Origin: Roseovarius sp. W115
Lineage (GTDB): Bacteria > Pseudomonadota > Alphaproteobacteria > Rhodobacterales > Rhodobacteraceae
Reading direction: 5' to 3'
Assembly: GCF_032842945.2 (NCBI RefSeq)
Contig: NZ_CP146606.1
Coordinates: 3,538,501-3,602,500, forward strand
DNA: 64,000 nt
The stretch's first letter is position 1, and every line of letters begins with the position of its first letter. The notes below the pieces were generated by a model, which was not told the origin of the DNA, searched no databases, and was given only the letters and a program-made list of their open reading frames with translations. Made by a program: the position numbers and the translations under genes. Below, in pieces: positions 19,840 through 29,554 of this stretch.

Positions 19840-20985
19840 TTATGACCGCGCGTCCATAAACGTCTTTAGCCGCGCAAGCCCTTCTTCGATATCAGCCGTG
19901 GAACGTGCATAGGAAAACCGCAGGGTGCCCGCCCCGCGCTTGGGGTCAAAATCAAGGCCGGGGGTCACGGCCACACCCGCTTTCTCAAGAATCTCGGCTG
20001 CAAAGGCACGGCTGTCTTCGGTCAGGTCGCTGACATCGACGTAAACGTAGAACGCGCCATCAGGCGGCGCGATACGGTCAAACCCGGCTTTCGGCAAGCC
20101 TTCTAGCATCAAGGCGCGGTTGGCCGTGTAAACATCCATATTCGCTTGCAATTCGTCGCCGCAATCCATCGCCGCTAGCGCGGCCAATTGACTGGCATGT
20201 GGCGGACAAATAAAGAGATTTTGCGCCAGACGCTCCACCACGCGGACGTGATCTTCGGGCACGACCATCCACCCCACGCGCCAACCCGTCATTGAGAAGT
20301 ACTTTGAAAAGGAATTGATCACATAAGCGTCGTCGCTGATCTCCAGCGCGGTGACGGCCTTCGCCTCATATTCGATCCCGTGGTAAATCTCGTCACTGAT
20401 GAAACTGGCCCCCTGCGCGGCGGCGGCCTGCATCAAAGCACTCAGCGATGCGCGATCCAGCATCGTGCCGGTGGGATTCGCCGGACTGGCCACCATCAAC
20501 CCATCCAGATTGAGGCCTTCCAGATCACCCGGCACCGGCTGCAGGCGGTTTTCTGCCGCGGTTTCAATATCGACCGGGGTCAGCGCGAGGGATTTCAGGA
20601 TCTGCCGGTAGCTGGGATAGCCCGGCGCCCCGATGCCAACCCGCGCGCCTGTGTCAAAAAGCGCCGTGAAGGCCAGAATGAACGCCCCTGACGAGCCGGG
20701 CGTGATCACCACACGCTCCGGCGACAGGTCAACATCATACCATTCGCCATAAAGCTTTGCGATGCGCGCCCTGAGCTGCGGCAGCCCAAGTGCCACGGTA
20801 TAGCCCATCGCGTCGGTTGCCATCGCCTTGGCCAGCGCCTCTCGTGCACCATGCGGCGCAGGGGTTCCGGGCTGGCCCACTTCCATGTGGATGATGTGCC
20901 GCCCCGCTTCTTCGGCCTGGCGCGCAGCTTCCATGACATCCATCACGATGAAGGGATCGACCTCGGACCGGCTTGAGTTTCGCAT
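19840..20985 (-). CDS. pyridoxal-phosphate-dependent aminotransferase, class I/II
   Basis: A 381-aa fold-type I aminotransferase. The PLP-binding lysine is Lys228 in NSFSKYFSMTGWRVG, and other family markers are SPANPTGT (about 167-174), DEIYHG and a C-terminal RFSYARS segment with the substrate carboxylate-binding arginine. The sequence resembles aspartate/aromatic-type aminotransferases, but the amino donor cannot be fixed from sequence. It is divergent from the M48 protease gene (63-base gap). Confidence 0.88.
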   Translation of the reverse strand: MRNSSRSEVDPFIVMDVMEAARQAEEAGRHIIHMEVGQPGTPAPHGAREALAKAMATDAMGYTVALGLPQLRARIAKLYGEWYDVDLSPERVVITPGSSGAFILAFTALFDTGARVGIGAPGYPSYRQILKSLALTPVDIETAAENRLQPVPGDLEGLNLDGLMVASPANPTGTMLDRASLSALMQAAAAQGASFISDEIYHGIEYEAKAVTALEISDDAYVINSFSKYFSMTGWRVGWMVVPEDHVRVVERLAQNLFICPPHASQLAALAAMDCGDELQANMDVYTANRALMLEGLPKAGFDRIAPPDGAFYVYVDVSDLTEDSRAFAAEILEKAGVAVTPGLDFDPKRGAGTLRFSYARSTADIEEGLARLKTFMDARS

Positions 20986-21048
20986 TTGCTTCCCCGTAAA
21001 CTGCGCTAACGTTTAGATGGGTTTCACTTGGAAAGCGCGACGCCGTCA

Positions 21049-22389
21049 ATGTCTCTCTCACACATCTTACGTATTCTGACCGCAAGCGCCTTGTTGGCGA
21101 TGCTTCTGGCACTGCCAGCACGGGCGCAGACAATCTTGCGCGATCCCGATATCGAACACGCCCTCAAACAGCTTGCCGCGCCCGTCTTACACGCCGCTGG
21201 ATTGGGCACGGCGGGCATGCGGATACTCGTCATTGACGATGGCTCTCTCAATGCCTTTGTCATTGATCGGAATCATATTTTCCTCAATTCCGGCCTGATC
21301 CAGCGCATGGAAACGCCGGACATGCTGCAATCGGTGATCGCGCATGAGGCGGCGCATATCGCCAATGGGCATTTGACCCGGCGACCTATCAATCTGCGCA
21401 ATGCACGTACGGCAGCTGGCATCGGATCGGCACTTGCCGCGATCGCTGCGGTTGCGGCGGGGGGTGGTGCCGAGGCGGCGGGGGCCGTCGCACTCGGGGC
21501 ACAGACCACAGCACAGCGCCTCTTTTTCGTGCACACACGTGCTGAAGAGAACGCGGCGGACCAAAGTGGCCTGCGTTACCTGGTTGAGGCTGGGATCAGC
21601 ACAGAAGGTGCGCTCAAAGTGCTTGATCTCTTTCGCGGACAAGAGCTTTTGATTTCCGCCCGACAAGACCCCTATGCGCGCACGCACCCTCTATCGCAAG
21701 ATCGCTACCGTACGATGCAGCGCCTGAGCCAGGCACATGTTGGGCGTGAGACGCCCAAAGATACCGCAGCGTGGTACTGGTTTATGCGCGCCAAGGGCAA
21801 ATTGTCGGCCTTCCAGCGGTCGCCGAAGTGGACCCTGAATCGCGCAGGTGAATCGGGCTATGCCGATATCAAGGCGATGCGCGAGGCAGTGGCTTGGCAT
21901 CGGCGCGCAAATCTCAACCGTGCCCTGCCGTTGATCGACCAGGCGATCGCCGCCAACCCGAATGATCCCTACTATTATGAGCTTAAGGGACAGATCCTGA
22001 TGGAAAGCCGGCAGTTCGACGCCGCCGTCACGGCCTATAGAAGTGCGGCACAGCTTGCGCCACGCAACGCACTCATCCAAGGGTCGTATGGTCGGGCTAT
22101 GTTGGCCACGGGTCAAACGCAGGACGCTCTGCAAATGCTTGAAAAATCACGCGCATCAGATGGACGGGATCCGCGGCTTTTAAGAGATATGGCCACGGCC
22201 TATGCCAAACTTGGAAACACCGGCATGGCCTCGGTTGTGACGGCAGAGCGGTACGCCATGGTCAATCGGATGGAAGACGCCGCAATCCATGCCAAACGCG
22301 CATCGGGGCTTTTACCTCAGGGCTCCGCGGGGTATCGAAGGGCCCAGGACATCCTGTCAGCGGTCAAGCGCGCCGCTCGGAACAAGTAG
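21049..22389 (+). CDS. periplasmic M48 family metalloprotease with TPR repeats (BepA-like)
   Basis: A 446-aa secreted zinc protease. From ATG 21049 it has a signal peptide (residues 1-27, cleavage after ARA) and an M48 domain with the HEAAH zinc site (His99, Glu100, His103). The third ligand is in the region HTRAEENAADQ. TPR-like helical repeats lie in the C-terminal half (about 290-430). This architecture matches BepA/YfgC, which degrades stalled outer-membrane proteins such as misassembled LptD. A TTG further upstream is in frame but would add seven residues ahead of the signal. The DsbA-like gene follows after 17 bases. Confidence 0.9.
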   Translation: MSLSHILRILTASALLAMLLALPARAQTILRDPDIEHALKQLAAPVLHAAGLGTAGMRILVIDDGSLNAFVIDRNHIFLNSGLIQRMETPDMLQSVIAHEAAHIANGHLTRRPINLRNARTAAGIGSALAAIAAVAAGGGAEAAGAVALGAQTTAQRLFFVHTRAEENAADQSGLRYLVEAGISTEGALKVLDLFRGQELLISARQDPYARTHPLSQDRYRTMQRLSQAHVGRETPKDTAAWYWFMRAKGKLSAFQRSPKWTLNRAGESGYADIKAMREAVAWHRRANLNRALPLIDQAIAANPNDPYYYELKGQILMESRQFDAAVTAYRSAAQLAPRNALIQGSYGRAMLATGQTQDALQMLEKSRASDGRDPRLLRDMATAYAKLGNTGMASVVTAERYAMVNRMEDAAIHAKRASGLLPQGSAGYRRAQDILSAVKRAARNK

Positions 22390-22406
22390 AGTTTGGGGGA
22401 GAGCGA

Positions 22407-23153
22407 ATGAAAAACTGGCTTATAGCAGCAGCAGCCGTCACGGCGCTCACCCTGCCCGCGCACAGCCTAGATGTGGACGGGATGAGCGATGCCGAGCGCG
22501 AAGCTTTTCGGGCGGAAATCAGGCAGTATCTTCTGGAAAATCCTGAAGTGATTATGGAGGCCGTCGCGGTTCTGGAACAGCGTGAAGCAGAGCAACAAGC
22601 CCAGGCAGATGTGGCTTTGGTTGCGGCAAATGAAGAGGCGCTGTTTGAGGACACTCACTCTTGGGTCGGGGGCAATCCAAACGGTGACATCACGCTGGTT
22701 GAGTTCATTGACTATCGCTGCGGGTTTTGTCGGCGTGCCCATCCCGAAATCGAAAACCTACTCGAAACTGATGGAAACATCCGCCTGATTGTAAAGGAAT
22801 TTCCCATTCTTGGAGAGGATTCTGTAACCGCATCGCGCTTTGCCATCGCGGTGAAGCAGCTGGCAGGCAATGAGAACTACAAGGCTGTTCATGATGCCTT
22901 GATCGCCCTGCCGGGAGAGGTGTCTGAACCTGCGTTGCGACGGCTCAGCGATGCGTTTGACCTGCCCACTGATGATATTCTCGCGCATATGGAAAGCGAT
23001 GATGTGACCGAAGTGATCGCGTCAAATCATGCCCTGGCACAACGTCTGCGCATTTCCGGCACGCCGACATTTGTGATGCAAACCCAGATGTTACGAGGGT
23101 TTGTTCCTGCGGATGACATGCTGGCGATAGCGGAAGATCTGCGAAGCGAATAA
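22407..23153 (+). CDS. periplasmic DsbA-family thiol oxidoreductase
   Basis: A 248-aa protein with a signal peptide (1-20), a charged helical linker (about 25-75) and a thioredoxin-fold DsbA domain (about 85-245). The active site is CGFC (Cys105, Cys108), and the cis-proline loop is in ISGTPTFVM. The domain order, with a helical N-terminal extension, resembles ScsC/Com1-type proteins of alphaproteobacteria that catalyse disulfide formation or isomerisation. A GGGGGAGAG ribosome-binding site precedes the ATG. It is probably cotranscribed with the M48 protease. Confidence 0.9.
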   Translation: MKNWLIAAAAVTALTLPAHSLDVDGMSDAEREAFRAEIRQYLLENPEVIMEAVAVLEQREAEQQAQADVALVAANEEALFEDTHSWVGGNPNGDITLVEFIDYRCGFCRRAHPEIENLLETDGNIRLIVKEFPILGEDSVTASRFAIAVKQLAGNENYKAVHDALIALPGEVSEPALRRLSDAFDLPTDDILAHMESDDVTEVIASNHALAQRLRISGTPTFVMQTQMLRGFVPADDMLAIAEDLRSE

Positions 23154-23194
23154 CTTGCCGCAAGATTGCGCGCTAAGCTCTTATGAAATAATTA

Positions 23195-24323
23195 TTATTC
23201 CGCAGCTTGTGCCGCTTCTACAGCATCAATTTCTGCGGCTTTTTTCTCAACCTGTTCGACGATGTGCTCAATCATCTCATCATTGGACAGTTTGTGACTG
23301 GCTTTGCCAGCCAGATAAACCATCCCCGATCCTGCACCGCCACCGGTAAAGCCCACATCGGTCATCAAAGCCTCGCCAGGACCATTCACAACACAGCCAA
23401 TGATCGAAAGGCTCATGGGGGTTTTGATATGCTCCAGCCGCTTTTCCAGCGCCTCGACGGTCTTGATGACGTCAAAGCCCTGTCGCGCACAGGATGGGCA
23501 AGAGATGATATTCACACCGCGATGACGCAGCCCGAGAGACTTCAGGATTTCATACCCAACCTTCACCTCTTCCACCGGATCGGCGCTTAGGCTTACCCGG
23601 ATCGTGTCGCCAATGCCCATCCAGAGCAGGTTTCCAAGACCAATCGCGGACTTGATTGTACCAGACACAAGGCCACCTGCCTCAGTGATGCCAAGGTGAA
23701 TCGGCGCGTCCGTGGCCTCGGCCAGGGCCTGATAGGCAGCGGCCGCCATGAATACATCAGACGCCTTACAGCTTATCTTGAATTCATGAAAATCATTGTC
23801 TTGCAGCACCTTGATATGGTCGAGACCAGACTCCACCATCGCCTCGGGCGTGGGCTCTCCGTATTTCTCAAGCAGGTGCTTTTCCAGCGATCCTGCGTTC
23901 ACACCAATGCGCATAGAGCACCCATGATCGCGCGCGGCCTTGATCACTTCGCGCACGCGGTCTTCTGAGCCGATGTTGCCCGGATTGATCCGCAGACAGG
24001 CCGCGCCGGCCTCTGCCGCCTCAATTCCGCGCCGGTAGTGAAAATGAATATCTGCCACAATCGGCACCGGGCTTTCGCGCACGATGTCCTTGAGCGCGCG
24101 CGACAGAATCCTCATCGGGCACGGAAATACGCACGATATCCGCGCCCGCCTCTGCGGCGGCCTGAACCTGTGCGATGGTGCCGGGGATATCCGTAGTGAC
24201 CGTATTGGTCATGGTCTGCACGCTGATCGGGGCATCCCCGCCCACGGGAACGTTGCCCACCATGATCTGACGGCTTTCGCGGCGATAGATATTGCGCCAG
24301 GGACGGATGTGATTAAGCGACAT
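23195..24323 (-). pseudogene. ispG: 4-hydroxy-3-methylbut-2-enyl diphosphate synthase IspG, split by a one-base frameshift
   Basis: IspG is the [4Fe-4S] enzyme of the methylerythritol phosphate isoprenoid pathway. From ATG 24323 ([15 protein letters not shown]) the frame matches the family to VPDEDS. The match then moves to another frame at [23 protein letters not shown] and continues to the stop at 23195. One extra base near 24104, in a GC-alternating run, accounts for the shift; total length 1129 nt is 376 codons plus one. The Fe-S ligands are intact in [10 protein letters not shown] (two Cys) and GCVVNGPGE (Cys and Glu). It lies downstream of the rodZ-like gene, the usual order. Because the pathway is normally essential, an error in the sequence is plausible. 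Confidence 0.85.
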
Positions 24324-24400
24324 GAGCGCGGGTCCGCAACGTTGTAAACTTAAACTGACAATAGGTTGCAGTGGCACAAGAGGCAATTGCCTTGCGGCGT

Positions 24401-25705
24401 TTAATCCTCGATTGGGGCCTCCGGCGTCTCTGCCACGCCCTGAAGCTCTGCCACGTAGCGCAGCAGGTCTTCATCCTGGTTAAGGTCAGCGACCTGCAAA
24501 GCGTCTGCCAACATCTGCGCATCCAGCGGCAAACCTGACGTCACCTGCCCGCTGGGCCCAGCCGGACCATAGTGCTGGCCGTTCATGGCAAAATAGATAG
24601 AACCGGATTCGCCCACGCGCAGCTCGGACGGTTCTTCGGTCACAGGGACATCCCAAGTGTCACCGGCATTCATGATTCCTTCGAACAGGACCGTGCCATC
24701 AGCCGCCCGAACACGAACCCAGGCCGGACGCACAGCCACCATGCGCACGCCCTGTGGCTGATCACTCAGAACCTGCGGGCTCGCAACCGGTGTTTCGATA
24801 CCCGGCTCTTCCGCTGTTACCGAAGCAAGCGCATTGTTGGACGAGAAATTGGCAGGTGCCGTGTCAGAGGCGAAATTCGAAGGTGCCGTGTCCGCCGAAG
24901 GAAGTTCTGGACGGAACGTTCCCACTTCAGATGGATCGAGCGTGGAAATCGGCGCATCGCGCGCAGTCAGCACGGGCACATCAAGCGCCTGTGGACGGTA
25001 AAGCCGATCCAGCCGTTCATCCCGCGGCGCCTCAAAGCCATTGTCTGCTGTTTGGGCCGGATCCTCGGTGCTCTCCACACCCGGAGGTGCCACCACGACA
25101 CCGTTCAGGGGATCAAGATCGCTGAGAACATCAGGTGTGTTTTCCACGGGTGCAAACTGCACGCGTTGAACTTCATTCAGAACGCTCCAGCCGCCGTAGC
25201 CAATCCCGCCGATGAGCAGCATCAGAACAAGGGCCGACCCAATCGCGCCGGGTTCAACGCCGGACACAATGGAATCCTTGGCCGGGACAAAGGGTGTCTT
25301 GGGAACCGCAATCGGATCCTCGCGATGCATCTTGCGGCGCGCTTTGGCAATCTCGCCACGCCGCAGGCTCGACGCCTCTGCGGACATACCGTGCGCAATG
25401 GAAAACCCGCTTTCCTGACAAAAGCCTTCAAATGCCTTGTCGGGGTCCATGTTCAGATAGCGCGCATAAGAGCGCACATAGCCGGGAATAAAGCCGGGTG
25501 TGTCAAAGGCATCGGGATCGCAATTCTCGATCGCAGCCACATAAGAGGCCTTGATCCGAAGCTCGCGTTCCACATCCAGCAGAGATTTGCCCATGGTCGC
25601 GCGTTCGCCGCGCATCATGTCGCCAAGGCGCAGGTCAAATGCATCGAAACCGCGAGGTTCGTCTCCCGGTTCGTCTGACACACGTTTTGACCGGAAACCG
25701 ATCAT
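24401..25705 (-). CDS. rodZ: RodZ-like membrane protein with N-terminal HTH and C-terminal DUF4115
   Basis: A 434-aa protein with an Xre-type helix-turn-helix (about residues 25-95, including [22 protein letters not shown]). A basic stretch, one transmembrane helix (about 153-172), a Pro/Asp-rich periplasmic linker and a C-terminal DUF4115 beta domain (about 325-395) follow. This is the arrangement of RodZ, which links MreB to the cell-shape machinery. The linker contains near-repeats of the kind SDTAPxNF (about residues 285-305). The gene is directly upstream of ispG, as in many alphaproteobacteria. The name is by architecture; the HTH need not bind DNA. Confidence 0.8.
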   Translation of the reverse strand: MIGFRSKRVSDEPGDEPRGFDAFDLRLGDMMRGERATMGKSLLDVERELRIKASYVAAIENCDPDAFDTPGFIPGYVRSYARYLNMDPDKAFEGFCQESGFSIAHGMSAEASSLRRGEIAKARRKMHREDPIAVPKTPFVPAKDSIVSGVEPGAIGSALVLMLLIGGIGYGGWSVLNEVQRVQFAPVENTPDVLSDLDPLNGVVVAPPGVESTEDPAQTADNGFEAPRDERLDRLYRPQALDVPVLTARDAPISTLDPSEVGTFRPELPSADTAPSNFASDTAPANFSSNNALASVTAEEPGIETPVASPQVLSDQPQGVRMVAVRPAWVRVRAADGTVLFEGIMNAGDTWDVPVTEEPSELRVGESGSIYFAMNGQHYGPAGPSGQVTSGLPLDAQMLADALQVADLNQDEDLLRYVAELQGVAETPEAPIED

Positions 25706-25815
25706 ACCCTTACTGCCTTTGTCCTATGCCTGCTCGCAATCTCATGATTCGCGTGCATCCCGCCCGTCTCACATAACTGTAACATATCGCAGATGCGAAT
25801 GCACCCGCAGCACGT

Positions 25816-27039
25816 TTATGCAGACAATTCGGACCGATTTAAGGCGCAATGGCTCCAAAGTGCGTCCATTGCGTGGACAAGTTGGTCAATTTCTTGCGGC
25901 CCATGCACCGGAGATGGCGTGAAACGAAGCCGCTCAGTGCCTCTTGGAACCGTGGGGAAATTGATCGGCTGGACGTAGATTCCATAGCCGTCGAGCAGCA
26001 TGTCACTGAGCTTTTTGGTATGAACCGGATCACCAACGATGACAGGCACAATGTGGCTTCCATGATCAATCAAAGGAAGTCCAAGCCCCTTGAGCCGCAG
26101 CTTAAGCGTCTTGGCTTGTGTCTGGTGCAGATCACGAAGCGCCTGATCGGTTTTGAGATGCGCCACGGATGCCGCCGCGCCAGCCGCCACCGCAGGTGGC
26201 AGGGATGTGGTGAAGATAAAGCCCGGCGCATAAGACCGTATGGCATCGCACATCTTGGCCGTCGCCGCGATATAGCCGCCCATCACGCCAAAGGCTTTGG
26301 CCAGCGTGCCGTTGATGATGTCGATGCGGTGCATCAGCCGGTCGCGTTCCGCAACACCTGCTCCGCGTGGCCCATACATGCCGACGGCATGCACTTCGTC
26401 GATGTAAGTCAACGCACCGAACTCGTCTGCCAGATCACAAATCGCCTCGATCGGAGCAAAATCGCCATCCATGGAATAGACCGATTCAAACGCAATCAGT
26501 TTCGGTGCATCCGGGTCATCGGCAGCGAGCAGTTCGCGCAGGTGATCCAGATCGTTGTGCTTGAAAATCCGCTTGGCCCCGCCATTGCGGCGCACACCCT
26601 CGATCATCGAGGCGTGGTTGAGTTCATCGGAATAGATGATCAGACCGGGGAACAGTTTTGGCAAAGTTGAGAGCGTGGCATCATTGGCGATATAGGCGCT
26701 GGTGAAAAGCAGCGCCGCTTCCTTGCCATGCAGGTCTGCCAGTTCGGCCTCAAGACGTTTGTGATAAACGGTTGTGCCGGAAATGTTGCGCGTGCCGCCC
26801 GAACCGGCCCCGGTGGAATCCAGCGCTTCGTGCATCGCCTCCAAAACGACGGGATGCTGCCCCATGCCAAGATAGTCATTGCCGCACCAGACCGTCACGG
26901 GCTGTTCGGTGCCATCCGGACGACGCCAGATCGCATGCGGGAACTGCCCCTTTTGACGTTCAATATCGATAAACGTCCGATACCGGCCTTCTTCATGCAG
27001 GCGCGCAATCGCTTCATCAAGCTTCGCAGAAAAATCCAC
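25816..27039 (-). CDS. hemA: 5-aminolevulinate synthase (C4 pathway)
   Basis: ALA synthase condenses glycine and succinyl-CoA, the first step of tetrapyrrole synthesis in alphaproteobacteria. The protein is 407 aa from a GTG start at 27039 ([11 protein letters not shown] in the DNA), preceded by AAGGAAGGG. Family motifs include [18 protein letters not shown], and the PLP lysine in [12 protein letters not shown] (about residue 245), with [11 protein letters not shown] before it. An FNR-type site and matching -10 element are found upstream (27145-27185), consistent with oxygen control of haem synthesis. Confidence 0.95.
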   Translation of the reverse strand: MDFSAKLDEAIARLHEEGRYRTFIDIERQKGQFPHAIWRRPDGTEQPVTVWCGNDYLGMGQHPVVLEAMHEALDSTGAGSGGTRNISGTTVYHKRLEAELADLHGKEAALLFTSAYIANDATLSTLPKLFPGLIIYSDELNHASMIEGVRRNGGAKRIFKHNDLDHLRELLAADDPDAPKLIAFESVYSMDGDFAPIEAICDLADEFGALTYIDEVHAVGMYGPRGAGVAERDRLMHRIDIINGTLAKAFGVMGGYIAATAKMCDAIRSYAPGFIFTTSLPPAVAAGAAASVAHLKTDQALRDLHQTQAKTLKLRLKGLGLPLIDHGSHIVPVIVGDPVHTKKLSDMLLDGYGIYVQPINFPTVPRGTERLRFTPSPVHGPQEIDQLVHAMDALWSHCALNRSELSA

Positions 27040-27144
27040 GCGTCTTCCCTTCCTTGGCAGTCTGGCCTGGGTGGGCCACATGTCACCGAAATGACATGCT
27101 CAGGTTTCTTGGGACGGATATAGAACCCGTCGCTTGCAAGCAAT

Positions 27145-27185
27145 AGTTTACAAATTGCCACGGGGGTCTCTTTGACCCAAATCAA
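27145..27185 (-). promoter_or_regulatory. candidate FnrL-activated promoter of hemA
   Basis: An exact match to the FNR/FnrL consensus TTGAC-N4-ATCAA occupies 27172-27185. On the hemA strand a TAAACT hexamer lies at 27150-27145. A start near 27138 would put the box centre about 41 bases upstream, the class II activator position. FnrL control of hemA is documented in Rhodobacter. The site also lies 71 bases upstream of the divergent dipeptidase gene and could affect it. Confidence 0.6.
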
Positions 27186-27255
27186 GATGCTGGACAGTGC
27201 GCACGGGGCTGGTAGGGTCGCGCCAAACTCCACGACCAATGATTGGAGACATCTC

Positions 27256-28644
27256 ATGTCCCTTGACGCCGTTTTGGCCCGAATTGATTCCGACATGCCG
27301 CAGGCGATGGATCGCCTGATGGAGCTGTTGCGTATTCCGTCAATTTCGACCGATCCAGCCTATGCCAAACCCTGTCAGGAAGCCGCCGATTGGCTGGTGG
27401 CAGACCTGCAAAGCCTTGGAGCGCGCGCTGAGAAACGCCTGACATCGGGCCATCCGATGGTGGTCGGCCATATTGACGGACCGGAAGGCAAGGACACGCC
27501 GCACCTTTTGTTTTATGGTCATTATGACGTGCAGCCGGTGGATCCCCTCGACCTGTGGCACACCGATCCGTTCCAGCCCGAGCTACAAGATACCCCCAAA
27601 GGTCAAGTCATTCGCGGGCGCGGATCGTCAGACGACAAAGGGCAATTGATGACCTTTGTCGAAGCCTGCCGCGCCTACAAGGCGGTCACTGGCACCCTGC
27701 CCTGTCGCATCACGTTTTTCTTCGAGGGCGAAGAAGAATCCGGCTCGCCTTCGCTTGTGCCTTTCATGGAAGAGAATGCCGCCGAACTGAAAGCCGACCT
27801 GGCCCTGATTTGCGACACGTCCATGGTCGCGCCGGGTGTGCCGTCTATTGCTTCACAATTGCGTGGGATGGTGAAGGAAGAGTTCACAATCCACGGCCCA
27901 AGAATCGATTTGCATTCAGGTCATTACGGAGGACCGGCGCTCAATCCGTTGCGCGAAATCTCTCGTCTCATCGCCAGCTTCCATGACGACACAGGCCGCG
28001 TGGCGGTCGAGGGATTTTATGAAGGCGTGCACGAAGTGCCGGACGATCTTTTGCGCCAATGGGAAAACAGCGGCTTTGATGAGGATGAATACCTTACATC
28101 CGTGGGCTTCACCGAGCCGCATGGCGAAGACGGCTATTCGACGCTGGTTCAGCAATGGGCACGACCAACGCTAGAAGTCAATGGCCTGTGGGGCGGGTAT
28201 CAGGGCGTGGGCACCAAAACGGTGATCCCGGCCGAGGCGCATTGCAAGGTCACCTGCCGGTTGGTTGGAGATATGGACCCCGACGCGCTTCGTCGCAAGC
28301 TGCGCAAACATGTCGAGGACCGGCTGACCCCAGATGCGCGGGTAGAATGGAATGATGATCTTGACGGCTCGCCCGCGGCGGTGATGAACATCGCGCGCCC
28401 CGAGTTCGAAGCCGCGCGTCAGGCGCTTAGCGATGAATGGAACCGGGAGGCGGTCTTTGTTGGCATGGGTGGCTCGATCCCGATTGCCGGGTTCTTCAAG
28501 GAAATCCTCGGGCTGGATTCCATGCTGATCGGATTTGCCAACGAAGACGACGCCATTCATAGCCCGAATGAGAAATACAACGTCGAAAGCTTTCAAAAAG
28601 GCGTGCGCAGCTGGGCGCGGGTGCTGGACGAGCTGACAGGCTGA
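27256..28644 (+). CDS. M20 family dipeptidase / metallopeptidase
   Basis: A 462-aa member of the M20 peptidase family (carnosinase-like branch). I start at ATG 27256 (MSLDAVLARIDSD) after a GGAG element; an earlier in-frame start exists but runs through the FNR-type site. Metal-binding motifs are GHYDVQPVDP (about 85-94), RGSSDDKGQ (about 114-122), FEGEEESGSPS (about 153-163) and the later HSGHYGG in the lid/dimer domain. These enzymes cleave dipeptides or N-terminal residues with two zinc or manganese ions. The dehalogenase-like gene follows after three bases, so they form an operon. Confidence 0.88.
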   Translation: MSLDAVLARIDSDMPQAMDRLMELLRIPSISTDPAYAKPCQEAADWLVADLQSLGARAEKRLTSGHPMVVGHIDGPEGKDTPHLLFYGHYDVQPVDPLDLWHTDPFQPELQDTPKGQVIRGRGSSDDKGQLMTFVEACRAYKAVTGTLPCRITFFFEGEEESGSPSLVPFMEENAAELKADLALICDTSMVAPGVPSIASQLRGMVKEEFTIHGPRIDLHSGHYGGPALNPLREISRLIASFHDDTGRVAVEGFYEGVHEVPDDLLRQWENSGFDEDEYLTSVGFTEPHGEDGYSTLVQQWARPTLEVNGLWGGYQGVGTKTVIPAEAHCKVTCRLVGDMDPDALRRKLRKHVEDRLTPDARVEWNDDLDGSPAAVMNIARPEFEAARQALSDEWNREAVFVGMGGSIPIAGFFKEILGLDSMLIGFANEDDAIHSPNEKYNVESFQKGVRSWARVLDELTG

Positions 28645-28647
28645 TCT

Positions 28648-29523
28648 GTGATGATCCTGGGCTTTGAGGATCATGTCGAGATGTTGAACGGCATCGAGAT
28701 TGCCTGGAGCATGGGCGGTGATGGCCCACCCCTGCTCTTGCTGCATGGCTTTCCGCAAACCCGCGCGCTTTGGGCAAAGGTGGCCCCGCAATTGGCCAAT
28801 ACGTACCAAGTGATCTGCCCCGATCTGCGCGGCTATGGCGCAAGCGGCAAGCCGCACCCCGTCAGCGCCTACAGCTTTCGCGAAATGGCGCGGGATCAGA
28901 TCGCGTTGATGACCCATTTGGGCCATAAGAGATTTGCAGTGGCTGGCCATGATCGCGGTGGGCGCGTGGCGCATCGTTTGGCTTTGGATGCGCCGGGGGC
29001 TGTCTCAAAGCTCTGTGTCATGGACATTATTCCCACCCATACCCTACTCACCGAGCTGCGCATGGATGTGGCGCAGGCCTATTACCACTGGTTTTTCCTC
29101 GCCCAGCCCGAACCTTTCCCGGATCACATGATCGCCGCTGATCCGGATCGGTACTTTGAGTCCTGCCTGTTGGGTTGGGGTGCTGCCAAACTGGAGGACT
29201 TCGACGCCGACCAACTGGCCGCCTACCGCGCAGCCTGGCGTGACCCCTACACGATCCGCGGCATGTGCAATGACTACCGCGCGGCGATTTCCCATGACGT
29301 TGAAGATGATGCCGCCGATCTAGATGCGCAGATCACCTGCCCCACGCTTGTCCTCTATGGCGCAGACGGGGCCATGGCCAAAGCCTATGATGTGGCAGAG
29401 ACCTGGGCTGGGAAATGCACGGATATGCAGGCCAAGGCTCTGCCTGGCGGGCATTTCTTTGTGGATTGCGCGTCAGATGAGACGGTGGACGTGCTGCAAA
29501 CGTTCTTTGAGGACGCAGTGTAA
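28648..29523 (+). CDS. alpha/beta hydrolase of the fluoroacetate/haloacetate dehalogenase type
   Basis: A 291-aa alpha/beta-hydrolase. Unlike esterases, its nucleophile is aspartate: Asp102 in GHDRGGR. Every functional residue of the characterised fluoroacetate dehalogenases can be placed: Arg103 and Arg106 (carboxylate binding), Asp126, the halide pocket His147, Trp148 and Tyr210, and catalytic His269. Spacing is nearly constant relative to the Rhodopseudomonas enzyme (Asp110, Asp134, His155, Trp156, Tyr219, His280). It is therefore predicted to hydrolyse haloacetates, possibly including the C-F bond. It starts at GTG 28648 or the adjacent ATG 28651 and follows the dipeptidase by three bases. 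Confidence 0.85.
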   Translation: MMILGFEDHVEMLNGIEIAWSMGGDGPPLLLLHGFPQTRALWAKVAPQLANTYQVICPDLRGYGASGKPHPVSAYSFREMARDQIALMTHLGHKRFAVAGHDRGGRVAHRLALDAPGAVSKLCVMDIIPTHTLLTELRMDVAQAYYHWFFLAQPEPFPDHMIAADPDRYFESCLLGWGAAKLEDFDADQLAAYRAAWRDPYTIRGMCNDYRAAISHDVEDDAADLDAQITCPTLVLYGADGAMAKAYDVAETWAGKCTDMQAKALPGGHFFVDCASDETVDVLQTFFEDAV

Positions 29524-29554
29524 GGTCCGCTTTGCGGACTGCACGGACCTTGCG

